NCBI RefSeq assembly: GCF_020179425.1
Contig: NZ_JAILYM010000001.1
Location: 682,001-746,000, forward strand
Direction of reading: 5' to 3'
Source: Novosphingobium percolationis
GTDB taxonomy: Bacteria; Pseudomonadota; Alphaproteobacteria; Sphingomonadales; Sphingomonadaceae
Length of the DNA stretch: 64,000 nt
The position numbers and the translations under genes are program-made. Under the pieces are notes generated by a model, which worked only from the letters and a program-made list of their open reading frames with translations, had not been told where the DNA came from and made no database searches. Within the stretch, counting starts at the first letter, position 1. Every line of letters begins with the position of its first letter. Below, one piece after another: positions 37,828 to 48,432 of this stretch.

Positions 37828-39639
37828 TCAGGCGGTGCGCAGGCGCTCGGCGGTGCGCTGTTCGATGCGCGCTTCGAGCATCGAGAGCGGCATGACGCCT
37901 TCCTTCAGGATCTCGTGGAACCAAGGCAGGCTGAACTTGTCGCCCAGCGCGGCTTCGGCCTTCTGGCGCGCGCGCACCCAGGCGGTGTGGCCGATCTTGT
38001 AGCTGCACGCCTGCCCGATCGAGGCGCAATAGCGCTCGATCTCGCGCTGGCTGCGCGGTCGCGCAAAGCCGACCGTTTCGACCATGTAGTCGGTCGCCTT
38101 CTCGCGGCTCCACTTGTAGTGGTTCAGCCCGGTATCGACCACCAGCCGCGCCGCACGGAACAGGAACGATTGCAGGTAGCCCGCGCGCGCGATGCCGGTG
38201 TAGCCGCCCAGCTCGTCGGCCAGCTGCTCGGCATAGAGCGCCCAGCCCTCGCCATAAGCCGACAGGAAGTAGTCCTTGAGCATCATCGGCAGCGCCCCGC
38301 CGGTGCGGCTGTAGCCGCCCTGCAGGTGATGGCCGGGAATGCCTTCGTGATAGGTCAGCGCGGGCAGCGAATAGCGCGGCCAGTCGGCGGTGGATTTCAG
38401 GTTGATCCAGTAGATCGCCGGGCGCGACCCATCGAGCGTGGCCGAATAGTAATAGCCGTTGGGCGCGCCATCCTGAATCTCCACCGGCACGCGGCGGATC
38501 TCCAGCTTTTCGCTCGGGATATCGGCGAAGGCGCGCGGCAGCTTGCCCTGCATCGAGGCAATCCCGGCGTTGAGATCGGCGATCAGCGCGGCGCGGCCTT
38601 CGTCGGTTTCGGGATAGAGCTGGTCGGGCGCGTGGTTGAGCGCGGTAAGACGCGCGCCGACGCTGCCGGTGGTGTAGCCCGCGCCCTTCAGGATCGCATC
38701 GAGCTGCGCGGTGATGTCCGCAACCTGTTCGAGCCCGACCTTGTGGACCTGCTCGGGCGTCATCGTCGTCGTGGTCGCCTGCGCCAGCGCGGCGGCGTAG
38801 ATTTCATCGCCGCGCGGCAGGCGCCACGCGCCGTCGCCCGCGCGCGTGGTGCGGCGCAGGCGTTGGATCAGCGCGATCTGGCGATCGAGCGCGGGATAGA
38901 TCTCGCCCGAAACGATCTGCGCGGCGCGGGCCTCCCAATCGCCCGCGATGCCCTTGGCCGCCGCGCGCCTCACCAGCGAGCGCACCATGCCGTTCTGTTC
39001 GGGCGCGCTCTGGCGCAGCTTCTTCATCTGGCCGAGCGCGAGGTCGAGCGACCAGCCGGGCGCGAGGATGCCCTTCGCCGCCTTGCGCCGCTGATCCTCG
39101 CTCTGTTCGTCGAGCGAAAAGCGGAAGAAGCGCAGGCGGGTGAGATAGGCCTCGGCATCGTCGACCGTCTCGATCGGGTGCTGGCTATCGAGGAAATCGG
39201 GGATGCCGAAATAGGCGCCGTCCTGCTGGGTGATCGGATAGGGCGACTGCACGTCGTCTACGCCGAGCGGCTTGGCGACGAGCGACTGTTCGTACTTGTA
39301 GGCGGCGATCGCGCGGATGCGCTTGCCCGCATCGCTCAACCCGCTGGCGTCGAAACCCTGGATCTGGGCTAGCGCACGGCGGTTGAAGGCCTCGCTCGCG
39401 GCCTGTCCCGCCGGGCTGCCGTCGCTCAGGCGCGACCGCAACTGGGCGCGGACGCCGGTGTCGAGCCCCATGCTGGTGGCCTGTTCGGGGCTGAGCAAGA
39501 GGTCGTCGTAGAAAATCCGGTCGAGCAAGGTGGTAAGCGCGGCGTCCGCGCTGCCCTGCGCCAGCACACGAGCGGGCCAGCCGAGGCCCAGAGCCGCCAC
39601 CGCGCTGCCCGACAGGGCCAGAAACTCACGTCTTTCCAT
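37828..39639 (-). CDS. Exported DUF885 family protein (paralogue B)
   Basis: This gene encodes 603 residues. It opens with MERREFLALSGSAVAALGLG, a twin-arginine-like signal, and carries YHEGIPGHHLQ and YGEGWALYAEQLADELGGY, aligned with the zinc-site motifs of paralogue A. The two are collinear over their full lengths but clearly diverged, so the duplication is old. It is first in the pair, with 24 bp between the genes, so they are likely co-transcribed. The start at 39639 follows GGGGAGC; further upstream frame is excluded because it lacks coding character. Confidence 0.85.
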   Translation of the reverse strand: MERREFLALSGSAVAALGLGWPARVLAQGSADAALTTLLDRIFYDDLLLSPEQATSMGLDTGVRAQLRSRLSDGSPAGQAASEAFNRRALAQIQGFDASGLSDAGKRIRAIAAYKYEQSLVAKPLGVDDVQSPYPITQQDGAYFGIPDFLDSQHPIETVDDAEAYLTRLRFFRFSLDEQSEDQRRKAAKGILAPGWSLDLALGQMKKLRQSAPEQNGMVRSLVRRAAAKGIAGDWEARAAQIVSGEIYPALDRQIALIQRLRRTTRAGDGAWRLPRGDEIYAAALAQATTTTMTPEQVHKVGLEQVADITAQLDAILKGAGYTTGSVGARLTALNHAPDQLYPETDEGRAALIADLNAGIASMQGKLPRAFADIPSEKLEIRRVPVEIQDGAPNGYYYSATLDGSRPAIYWINLKSTADWPRYSLPALTYHEGIPGHHLQGGYSRTGGALPMMLKDYFLSAYGEGWALYAEQLADELGGYTGIARAGYLQSFLFRAARLVVDTGLNHYKWSREKATDYMVETVGFARPRSQREIERYCASIGQACSYKIGHTAWVRARQKAEAALGDKFSLPWFHEILKEGVMPLSMLEARIEQRTAERLRTA

Positions 39640-39733
39640 TATGATGCTCCCCGAACCGGTGGTTGCAAGCGTTACCGCCTGACCTCCGGTTGGGGAAGCA
39701 CTTACATGTCGCCTGTCGATGCCGGTCGACGGT

Positions 39734-40222
39734 TCATCGGATGCGGTAGAAGTCCGCCACGCGATCGAGCGCGATGCCCAGCACCAGCTTGCCGCTGCGC
39801 GCCGGCCAGCCCAGCGCGCGTTCGGCCAAGGGCAGGCCCTCGCCCGCGCAGACCACCCGCCACAGCACGTCCGACAGCCCCGCGCCCGCCGTGGCGATGG
39901 CCGAATCGAAGCGCTGCCGCGCGGCCAGCTGGCGCTCTCCGGCAGACAGGTCGCGGTCCGGGCCACGACCCACACGCACCGGATTCCAGCTCATCGTCAC
40001 GACCGGCGCGAGTTGCGCGGCCTCCCAATCGGCGCGCAACCGTTCGCCTGCGAGGAAGCGCCGGTCGCTGAGATGGCCGCGCGCGTGGAGCCAGGTCAGC
40101 GGGCTTTCCGCCAGATTGACCTTGGCGCTGCGCACGCCGCGCGCCACCCCCGGCTGCAATCGCGGCCCTTCGCTGGTCAATTCACGCTCTTCGAGAACCT
40201 GCGCCATGTCCGCAACTCCCAT
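39734..40222 (-). CDS. DUF6456 domain protein
   Basis: This gene encodes 162 residues. The pattern SPLTWLHARGHLSDRRFLAGERLRADWEAAQLAPVV, then LSAGERQLAARQRFDSAI and GLPLAERALGWPARSGKLVLGIALDRVADFY, matches the small alphaproteobacterial DUF6456 family. Many of its members carry an added DNA-binding domain. This protein is close to the bare domain, with a short N-terminal extension. The terminal helices suggest a recognition helix, but no regulatory role can be claimed. It is divergent from the XRE regulator, with about 120 bp between. Confidence 0.75.
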   Translation of the reverse strand: MGVADMAQVLEERELTSEGPRLQPGVARGVRSAKVNLAESPLTWLHARGHLSDRRFLAGERLRADWEAAQLAPVVTMSWNPVRVGRGPDRDLSAGERQLAARQRFDSAIATAGAGLSDVLWRVVCAGEGLPLAERALGWPARSGKLVLGIALDRVADFYRIR

Positions 40223-40340
40223 ATTTAGAACAAATTAAGGAACGTAAAAGGAACGATGGAAGTGCTTGCCCGAAATCGTCATTTGTAGGAAAGCATTAAG
40301 TCGCACGCTCCTGCCGATCCCCTCCCGAAAGCGCGGTGCC

Positions 40341-40913
40341 ATGATTAACCGTATTCGCGATATTCGCCGACAAAAGGGACTGACCCTGGCCGACGTCGCG
40401 GCACGGTGCAGTCCGCCGACCACGGCGCAGACGATCGGGCGGCTGGAAACCGGGATGCGCTCGCTCTCGCTGGCGTGGATGAACCGCATTGCCGCGGCGC
40501 TCGATGTCGATCCGCAACTGCTGGTCGGCGCCGAAAGCGACCGGCCGACCGCGATGGTGGCCAAGCTTGGCCCCACAGGTGCCGAGGCGTTGACCCGCCC
40601 GATCGAGGCCGTGTTCCCGCTCGCCCCCGATGGCGATACGCCGGTGGTGGTACTCGGCGTGGAAACCAGCGTGGGCGAATATCGCGCCGGCGACCAGGTA
40701 TGGCTACGCCAGGTTGGGCCGGATGAGTTTGCCCGCGCGCTCAACCGCGATGTGCTGGCCCCCCGCCCCGCCGGGCGCTTCGCCTTCGGACGGATGATCG
40801 ACCATGACAGCGGACGCGTCGCGCTGCTGCCGCCCGGCATCGGCCAGCGGCAGGTGGTGATCGACCAGCCCGCGTGGCTGGGCGTCGCCGAAATGCTGGT
40901 GCGGCGGCTCTAG
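40341..40913 (+). CDS. XRE-family helix-turn-helix regulator
   Basis: This gene encodes 190 residues. The N-terminal HTH (about residues 3-60) reads IRDIRRQKGLTLADVAARC...TAQTIGRLETGMRSLSLAWMNRIAAALDV. The C-terminal part (about 75-190) is a small beta-rich domain reminiscent of peptidase S24-like regulator tails, but it lacks visible Ser/Lys autocleavage residues. The start at 40341 sits at the HTH beginning; earlier in-frame codons look intergenic. It is followed 9 bp later by the glycosyltransferase gene, suggesting co-transcription. Confidence 0.82.
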   Translation: MINRIRDIRRQKGLTLADVAARCSPPTTAQTIGRLETGMRSLSLAWMNRIAAALDVDPQLLVGAESDRPTAMVAKLGPTGAEALTRPIEAVFPLAPDGDTPVVVLGVETSVGEYRAGDQVWLRQVGPDEFARALNRDVLAPRPAGRFAFGRMIDHDSGRVALLPPGIGQRQVVIDQPAWLGVAEMLVRRL

Positions 40914-40922
40914 TATCCCGTC

Positions 40923-42095
40923 TTGACCCGCCGCCTGCTGTCCATCGCCACGCTCTATCCCGCGCCGGGTCGCCCCGGCTTCGGGCGCTTCGTCGCGCGA
41001 CAGATGGAGGCGCTGGCCGCACGCGGTGACTGGCAGGTGACGGTGATCAACCCCATCGGCCTGCCGCCGCTGCCGCTCAAGCGCTATGCCGCGCTGCGGG
41101 CGATCCCGGCGCGGACCGAGGCGGGCGGCGTCAGCATCCACCATCCGCGCTTCACGCTGCTGCCGGGGCTTTCTGGTGCGTTCAATCCGGCGCTGATCGC
41201 GAAGGCGGTCTTGCCGCTGGCGCGCAGGCTTCATGCCGAACACCCCTTCGACATGGTCGATGCGCAGTTCTTCTACCCAGATGGTCCTGCCGCCGCGCGC
41301 GTAGCCCGCGCGCTCAGCCTGCCGCTGGCGATCAAGGCGCGCGGATCGGACATCCATTACTGGGGCACGCGAGACGCCGCGCTGAAACAGATGCGCGCCG
41401 CCGCACGGCAGGCGGGCGCGCTGCTGTCGGTATCGGCGGCGCTGGGCCGCGACATGGTGGCGCTGGGCCTTCCGGGCGAGCGGCTGCACGTCCACTATAC
41501 CGGGCTGGACCGCGCGCGCTTTCGCCCCCTGCCCCGCGTCGAGGCGCGCGCGCGGGTGGCGGCGCTCGGCCTGCCCACGACGGGCGCGCTGGTGCTGAGC
41601 GTCGGCGCGCTGGTGCCGGTCAAGGGCACGGCGCTGGCGATCGAGGCACTGGCGCATCTGCCCCCCGACGTGACGCTGGCGATTGCGGGCGATGGTGCGG
41701 AAGGGCCTGCGCTCAAGGCACTGGCCGAGCGGCTGGGCCTGTCCTCACGCGTGCGCTTCCTCGGCGCGGTCGATCACGAAACGCTGCCGGTGCTGCTGGC
41801 CGCCGCCGATGCGATGGTGCTGCCCTCCGAGCGCGAGGGGCTGGCCAATGCCTGGATCGAGGCGCTCGCCTGCGGCACGCCGCTGGTGATCCCCGACATC
41901 GGCGGCGCGCGCGAAGTGCTCGACACCCCCGCCGCCGGACGGATCGTGGAACGCACGCCCGAAGCCATTGCGGCAGGCCTTGCCGATGTGCTGGCGGCCC
42001 CTGCCCCGCAGGATGCTGTCGCGGCGAGTGCCGCGCGCTTCAGCTGGGACGCGAATGCGGCGGCGCTCGCTGAAATCTACGGTGGGCTTGTCTAG
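40923..42095 (+). CDS. GT4-family glycosyltransferase
   Basis: This gene encodes 390 residues with a TTG start just after the XRE gene. The N-terminal Rossmann half (SIATLYPAPGRPGFGRFVARQMEAL) and the C-terminal nucleotide-sugar half follow the GT-B fold. VGALVPVKGTALAIEAL, VTLAIAGDGAEGPALKALA, VRFLGAVDHETLPVLLAAADAMVLPSEREGLANAWIEALACGTPLV include the E-x7-E motif of GT4 retaining enzymes. It is likely a polysaccharide or lipid glycosyltransferase; donor and acceptor are unknown. The gene ends before a repeat-rich spacer. Confidence 0.87.
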   Translation: MTRRLLSIATLYPAPGRPGFGRFVARQMEALAARGDWQVTVINPIGLPPLPLKRYAALRAIPARTEAGGVSIHHPRFTLLPGLSGAFNPALIAKAVLPLARRLHAEHPFDMVDAQFFYPDGPAAARVARALSLPLAIKARGSDIHYWGTRDAALKQMRAAARQAGALLSVSAALGRDMVALGLPGERLHVHYTGLDRARFRPLPRVEARARVAALGLPTTGALVLSVGALVPVKGTALAIEALAHLPPDVTLAIAGDGAEGPALKALAERLGLSSRVRFLGAVDHETLPVLLAAADAMVLPSEREGLANAWIEALACGTPLVIPDIGGAREVLDTPAAGRIVERTPEAIAAGLADVLAAPAPQDAVAASAARFSWDANAAALAEIYGGLV

Positions 42096-42130
42096 GATTT
42101 CGCGCAGAGATCGCGCGGATCGAAGAGATA

Positions 42131-42260
42131 TTTTCGCGCGAAGACGCGAAGGCGCAAAGATGTCAGCGCCGCAGGCAAATCCCGCCTGCGCCAACGTTCG
42201 GGACGGAAGGCGGCTTCGCCGCTAGCGCTTGCTCTTTGCGTCTTCGCGTCTTTGCGCGAA
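42131..42260. repeat. Imperfect inverted repeat element
   Basis: Arms of 27 nt at 42131-42157 and 42234-42260 (TTCGCG...AAGACGCGAAG...CGCAAAG on the left, its reverse complement on the right) match except for two positions. Between them are two further small palindromes. It has the structure of a REP/intergenic palindromic element and lies between the glycosyltransferase and secF. A partial arm-like sequence also appears near 31442-31460. Confidence 0.65.
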
Positions 42261-42295
42261 CCCCACTTCTTTCTTTCCCGCGCCCTCGCCCAAAA

Positions 42296-42334
42296 CAAAA
42301 ACGGGCCGGAAGCTCCCGCCTCCGACCCGTTTTC
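42296..42334 (-). terminator. Terminator of the yajC-secD-secF operon
   Basis: On the minus strand, 20 bases after the secF stop, ACGGGTCGGAGGC pairs with GCTTCCGGCCCGT around a 4-base loop. It is followed by a TTTTTGTTTT tract. Confidence 0.85.
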
Positions 42335-42354
42335 AAATTCCGGCAACCGCCCGC

Positions 42355-43332
42355 TTACACGCCTTCGCGCGCGAGCCGTTCCTGCTTTTCCAGCGCCGTT
42401 TCGGTCGGCACGAAGCTCTTGGGATTGACCTTCAGCCAGATCAGGATCGGCGCGGCCATGTAGATCGAGCTGTAGGTGCCGACGAAGATGCCCAGCGTGA
42501 TCGCGGCGGTGAAGCCGAAGATCACGTCCGGTCCCAGCAGAAGCAGCGCCACCAGCGTGATCAGCATCGACAGCGACGTCACGATCGTGCGCGCCAGCGT
42601 CTCGTTGACCGACAGGTCGAGCAGTTCGGGCATCGGCATCTTGCGGAACTTCTTCAGGTTCTCGCGGATGCGGTCGTAGACCACGATCGTGTCGTTCAGC
42701 GAATAGCCGATCAGCGTCAACAGCGCGGCCACGATGTTGAGGTCGAACTCCATCTGCGTGATGGCGAACAGCCCCAGCGTCAGCGTCACGTCGTGGACGA
42801 GGCTGAGCAGCGCGCCGATGCCGAACTGCCATTCGAAGCGCAGCCAGATATAGGCCGCCACCGCCAGCGCGGCAAAGCCGAGCGCCTTGAAGGCATCCCA
42901 GCCCAGCTCCTTGGAAACCTTGCCCGAAACGGAGTCGACGCCGTCGATCCGCGCGTCGGCGTGGTTCTTCTTGACGTCCGCCGTGATGGTGCGGGCCATC
43001 TTGTCCGACAGCGAGGCATCGTGATCCGCGCCTTCGGGCAGCTTCATGCGGATCGAGATCTCGTTGGGCTTGCCGTAGCGCTGGATGATCGGCTCGCCAT
43101 AGCCGAGCTTGGCGACTTCGTTGCGCAGCGCGCCCACCGGGGCTTCGGGGCTGCGTTCAAAGGTCACGCGGATCATCTGGCCGCCGACAAAATCGACACC
43201 CAGGTTCAGCCCCTTGGTCAGCACCAGGCCCCAGCTGGCCGCCATCAGCACCACGCTGATGAGGTAGAAGGGCACGCGCCACTTGAGGAAGTGGATGTTG
43301 GTGTGATCGGGAACGAGCTTGAGGAGCTTCAT
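42355..43332 (-). CDS. secF: Protein translocase subunit SecF
   Basis: SecF has 325 residues and six membrane helices. NLGVDFVGGQMIRV is the first periplasmic motif, and GYSLNDTIVVYDRIREN the conserved helix-4/5 loop shared with SecD. With SecD it forms the proton-driven complex that pulls proteins out of the SecYEG channel. It follows secD by 15 bp and has a strong terminator after it. Confidence 0.96.
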   Translation of the reverse strand: MKLLKLVPDHTNIHFLKWRVPFYLISVVLMAASWGLVLTKGLNLGVDFVGGQMIRVTFERSPEAPVGALRNEVAKLGYGEPIIQRYGKPNEISIRMKLPEGADHDASLSDKMARTITADVKKNHADARIDGVDSVSGKVSKELGWDAFKALGFAALAVAAYIWLRFEWQFGIGALLSLVHDVTLTLGLFAITQMEFDLNIVAALLTLIGYSLNDTIVVYDRIRENLKKFRKMPMPELLDLSVNETLARTIVTSLSMLITLVALLLLGPDVIFGFTAAITLGIFVGTYSSIYMAAPILIWLKVNPKSFVPTETALEKQERLAREGV

Positions 43333-43347
43333 GTCCTTCGTCTCCTC

Positions 43348-44946
43348 TTACAGGTTCAGGTCGGCCGGGCGCGCGCGGCGCAGCCACTGGGCGACCCACA
43401 GGCGGGTGAGCGTGACGGCGGTGAACACCGAAGTGGCGATGCCGATCAGCAGCACGACCGCAAAGCCCTTCACCGGGCCCGAGCCGAACGCGAACATCAG
43501 CGCCGCCGCGATCACGTTGGTGATGTTGGCATCGAAGATCGCGCGGCTGGCTTCCTTGTAGCCCATCTCCACCGCGGCAACCACGCGCCGCCCGCGGTGG
43601 CGCTCTTCGCGGATGCGTTCGTTGATCAGCACGTTGGCGTCGACCGCCGCACCGATGGTCAGCACGAAGCCAGCGATGCCGGGCAGCGTCAGCGTGGTGC
43701 CGACGATGCCCATGATGCCCAGGATCATCAACACGTTGAGGACGAGGGCGAGGCAGGCGTAAACGCCGAAACGGCCGTAGGTGACGAGGATGAACACCGC
43801 GAGCGCCAGCGTGCCGACGCCCATCGCGATCATGCCCTTGCGGATCGAATCCGCGCCGAGATCGGGCCCGACGGTGCGTTCTTCCACCACCTTCAGGTCC
43901 ACCGGCAGTGCGCCCGAACGCAGCGAGATCGCGAGCGCATTGGCGCTTTCGGTGGTGAAGCGGCCCGAAATGACCGCGCTGCCGCCCAGGATCGGCTCGT
44001 TGATGTTGGGGGCCGAAAGAACCTTGCCGTCGAGGATGATGGCGAAGGGCTTGCCCACGTTCTGCGTCGTCAGCTTGGCGAACTTGGCGCCGCCTTCGGT
44101 GTTGAAGGTGATATTGACGACCGGTTCGTTGGTCTGCTGGTTGTTGGTCTGCTGCGCGTTGGTCAGTTCATCGCCACGAATGCCGCCCAGCCGCTTGACC
44201 GCGATCGCCGGAGCCGTGCCTTCGCGCGCATCGGCATAAGGCACGATCTCGCTGCCGACAGGAGCGATGCCACGCGCGACGTCCGAGGGCAGCGCGGTGG
44301 TATCGACCAGCTTGAATTCGAGCTTCGCCGTCTGGCCCAGCAGGTTCTTGAGCTGTTGCGGGTCCTGAAGGCCCGGAACCTGCACCACGATGCGGTTCGC
44401 GCCCTGGCGGATGATCGTCGGCTCCTTGGTGCCGAGCGCGTCGATGCGCTTGCGCACGACTTCGACCGCGGTGTCCATCGCCTGGCTGACCGCCTGGTCG
44501 ACGCCTTCCTGCGTCGGCGTCAGAACGAAGCGGTTGCCGTCCACGACAGTGATCGTCCAGTCGCGCTTGCCGGTCAGCCCCGCGCCGTTGGTCAGCGGCA
44601 GGATCGCTTCGCGCACCGCGTCGACCTTGGTCACGTCCTCGACGAGGAAGGTCAGCACACCATTGTTGTTCGAGATGTCGCTGATGCGGATCTGCGCGGT
44701 CTTGAGCTTGCCGCGAACGCTCTCGTCCATGCCCTCGATGCGCTGCTGGCGCACCTGCGAAGGATCGGCTTCGAGCAGGATGTGGCTGCCACCGGCAAGG
44801 TCGAGGCCGAGGTTGACCCGAGGCTGCGGCAGCGAGGCTGGCAGCTGGATGTTGGTCATCGAGGTGAGCGAAGGCACGGCCGCAAGGGCGCAGACCAACG
44901 TCAGCGCCCAGAGCCAGATCACCTTCCAGCGGGGAAATTCGAGCAT
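43348..44946 (-). CDS. secD: Protein translocase subunit SecD
   Basis: SecD has 532 residues. An N-terminal membrane helix is followed by LGLDLAGGSHILLEAD and a large periplasmic P1 domain. Five C-terminal helices include GFVLTIGAAVDANVLINERIREE, the family motif with the proton-path Asp. It is the middle gene of yajC-secD-secF. The periplasmic region contains an Asn/Thr/Gln-rich stretch (TNAQQTNNQQTNEP), more polar than usual but inside a known variable loop. Confidence 0.96.
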   Translation of the reverse strand: MLEFPRWKVIWLWALTLVCALAAVPSLTSMTNIQLPASLPQPRVNLGLDLAGGSHILLEADPSQVRQQRIEGMDESVRGKLKTAQIRISDISNNNGVLTFLVEDVTKVDAVREAILPLTNGAGLTGKRDWTITVVDGNRFVLTPTQEGVDQAVSQAMDTAVEVVRKRIDALGTKEPTIIRQGANRIVVQVPGLQDPQQLKNLLGQTAKLEFKLVDTTALPSDVARGIAPVGSEIVPYADAREGTAPAIAVKRLGGIRGDELTNAQQTNNQQTNEPVVNITFNTEGGAKFAKLTTQNVGKPFAIILDGKVLSAPNINEPILGGSAVISGRFTTESANALAISLRSGALPVDLKVVEERTVGPDLGADSIRKGMIAMGVGTLALAVFILVTYGRFGVYACLALVLNVLMILGIMGIVGTTLTLPGIAGFVLTIGAAVDANVLINERIREERHRGRRVVAAVEMGYKEASRAIFDANITNVIAAALMFAFGSGPVKGFAVVLLIGIATSVFTAVTLTRLWVAQWLRRARPADLNL

Positions 44947-44970
44947 GGGTTCAAGCGTCCTGCCGAAGGA

Positions 44971-45318
44971 TCAGTCGTTTGCGGGCTTCACGCCGCCGGG
45001 CGGCACGATGTCGCCGATGGTCGACTTGATCGCCTTGACGCGCACGTTGGGCGCAAGTTCCAGCTCGACGGTGTTTTCGTCGACCTTCACCACGCGGGCC
45101 AGCAGGCCGCCGGCGGTGACCACCTGATCGCCCTTCTGAATGCCTTCGAGCTTGGCCTTGTGCTCCTTCTGGCGGCGCATCTGCGGGCGCAGGATCAGGA
45201 AGTAGAACACCGCCCCCATCGCGATCAGCGGCAGGAACTGGAGATAGGCGGGCGGCTCACCCCCTGCGGCGGCAGGAGCGGCGGAGGCGAGAAGGCTGAG
45301 CATGGCAGGACCGTTCAT
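44971..45318 (-). CDS. yajC: Preprotein translocase subunit YajC
   Basis: YajC has 115 residues with one membrane span at about 28-46. LILRPQMRRQKEHKAKLEGIQKGDQVVTAGGLLARVVKV is the family signature, a positive stretch after the helix. It associates with SecDF and is the first gene of the operon. ATGs at 45318 and 45303 are both possible. Upstream, 45319-45526 holds only the promoter region of this operon and the tRNA. Confidence 0.94.
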   Translation of the reverse strand: MNGPAMLSLLASAAPAAAGGEPPAYLQFLPLIAMGAVFYFLILRPQMRRQKEHKAKLEGIQKGDQVVTAGGLLARVVKVDENTVELELAPNVRVKAIKSTIGDIVPPGGVKPAND

Positions 45319-45526
45319 GGGATCGGCGTGATCTCTTCTTGGATGGGGGCATGGCGCGCGAACGCCCGCACCCCAAGGAAAATTTGCGTGGCCGCGCGCC
45401 TAGCAGCCTTGCCGCGCCAAGGCAAACAAAGCCCGGCGCGAACGGCGTTCGAAGCAAAGCCGCAACAAACTGTCAGCAAGCCCCTTGCCATGCCGAAAAG
45501 TGCTGCTTATAGGCCGCCGCTCCGGT

Positions 45527-45603
45527 CGGGACGTAGCGCAGCCTGGTAGCGCATCACACTGGGGGTGTGGGGGTCGGAGGTTCGAATCCTCTCGTCCCGA
45601 CCA
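45527..45603 (+). tRNA. tRNA-Pro (anticodon GGG)
   Basis: A 77-nt cloverleaf. The acceptor stem CGGGACG pairs with CGTCCCG, the D-arm is GCGC...GCGC, the anticodon stem TCACA/TGTGG carries loop CTGGGGG (anticodon GGG), the T-arm is GGAGG-TTCGAAT-CCTCT, and CCA is encoded. It closely resembles E. coli tRNA-Pro(GGG). It marks the left border of the accessory catabolic region, with its own terminator directly after. Confidence 0.97.
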
Positions 45604-45606
45604 ATC

Positions 45607-45647
45607 AAAAAAGCCGAGCTTTCCGTTCCGGATCGCTCGGCTTTTTT
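45607..45647. terminator. Terminator after tRNA-Pro
   Basis: AAAAAAGCCGAGC pairs with GCTCGGCTTTTTT around a 15-base loop, beginning four bases after the tRNA. It is symmetrical, so it can stop both the tRNA transcript and the oncoming monooxygenase transcript. Confidence 0.88.
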
Positions 45648-45761
45648 GATTCTGGCGGCGGTGCGGCGCCAACCCCACCCCGCTGCGACCGGGCCCGCCT
45701 AACGGCGGACCAACTCTCGCAGGCGGGAGGGGTCGGCGGTGGTTGCGTTGCGGCGCTCCGT

Positions 45762-47548
<1,787 letters not shown>

Positions 47549-47552
<4 letters not shown>

Positions 47553-48313
47553 ATCGTCGATCCTCCATCGACCACGATCGTCTGGCCGTTGACGTAGCTG
47601 CCCGCCTTCGAGGCGAGGAATACCGCCGCACCCGCGAGTTCTTCGGGCAGGCCGATCCGGCGCATGGGATGATTGTTGTTGTAGGCCTTTTCGGCCTCAG
47701 GATTGTCCCACAGCGCGCGGGCGAAATCGGTGCGGATCAGGCCCGGCGCGATGGCATTGGCGCGCACGTTGTGCTGGCCCACCTCGACCGCAAGGTTGCG
47801 CACCAGTTGCATGTCGGCGGCCTTGGAAATGCAGTAGGCGCCGATGGTCGGCGATCCGCGCAGGCCCCCGATCGAGCTGACCACGATCACCGCGCCGTCG
47901 CGCCGCGCGATCATGCCGGGCAGGCACAGCTGGATCAGCCAGTGGTTGGACAGCACGTTGTTGTCCATGATCTTGCGGAACTGGTCGTCGCTGATCCCGC
48001 TCATCGGCCCGTAGTAGGGATTGCTGGCGGCGTTGCAGACCAGCACGTCGATCGGGCCGACTTCGGCCTGGGTGCGCGAAACCAGCGTTTCGAGCGCATC
48101 CTTGGACGAGATGCTGGCGGCGATGGCAGTCGCCACGCCCGCGCCGAACTTGGCGTTGATTTCGGCGGCGACGGCGTCGCAGGCATCCTGCTTGCGGCTG
48201 GAAATCACCACGCGCGCGCCTTGCGTCGCCATTTCCTCGGCAATCGCGCGGCCGATTCCGCGCGTGGAGCCGGTGATGACCGCCACCTTGCCGGTCATGT
48301 CGAACAGACTCAT
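47549..48313 (-). CDS. Short-chain dehydrogenase/reductase
   Basis: This gene encodes 254 residues. TGSTRGIG (14-21) is the cofactor motif, and NAAS, the catalytic Ser in SSIGG, and YCISK (Tyr/Lys) are all present. It ends with YVNGQTIVVDGGSTI, typical of classical SDR enzymes. MSLFDMTGKVAVITG fixes the start at 48313 with an AGGAGAG site. The stop overlaps the monooxygenase start, so the pair is coupled: alcohol to ketone, then ketone to ester, is a plausible sequence. The AT-rich upstream segment (48355-48385) may hold its promoter. Confidence 0.92.
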
Positions 48314-48432
48314 GAAACCTCTCCTTGGGCGGTCTGGCGCCGCCACTGATCGAAAGGCTAGGTCAATCGACTTAACTGTAAAGGGGAAACGTCACGGGCT
48401 GCGGGCAGGCAGGCCCGTGACACGGGGTGGGA

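Noticed and set aside
36082..39372. A 1,096-codon plus-strand frame opposite the DUF885 genes
   Set aside because: Antisense shadow spanning two genes; no motif.
42229..45549. A 1,106-codon plus-strand frame opposite secF-secD-yajC
   Set aside because: Antisense shadow of three well-identified genes, crossing their boundaries; composition is typical of GC-bias artefacts.
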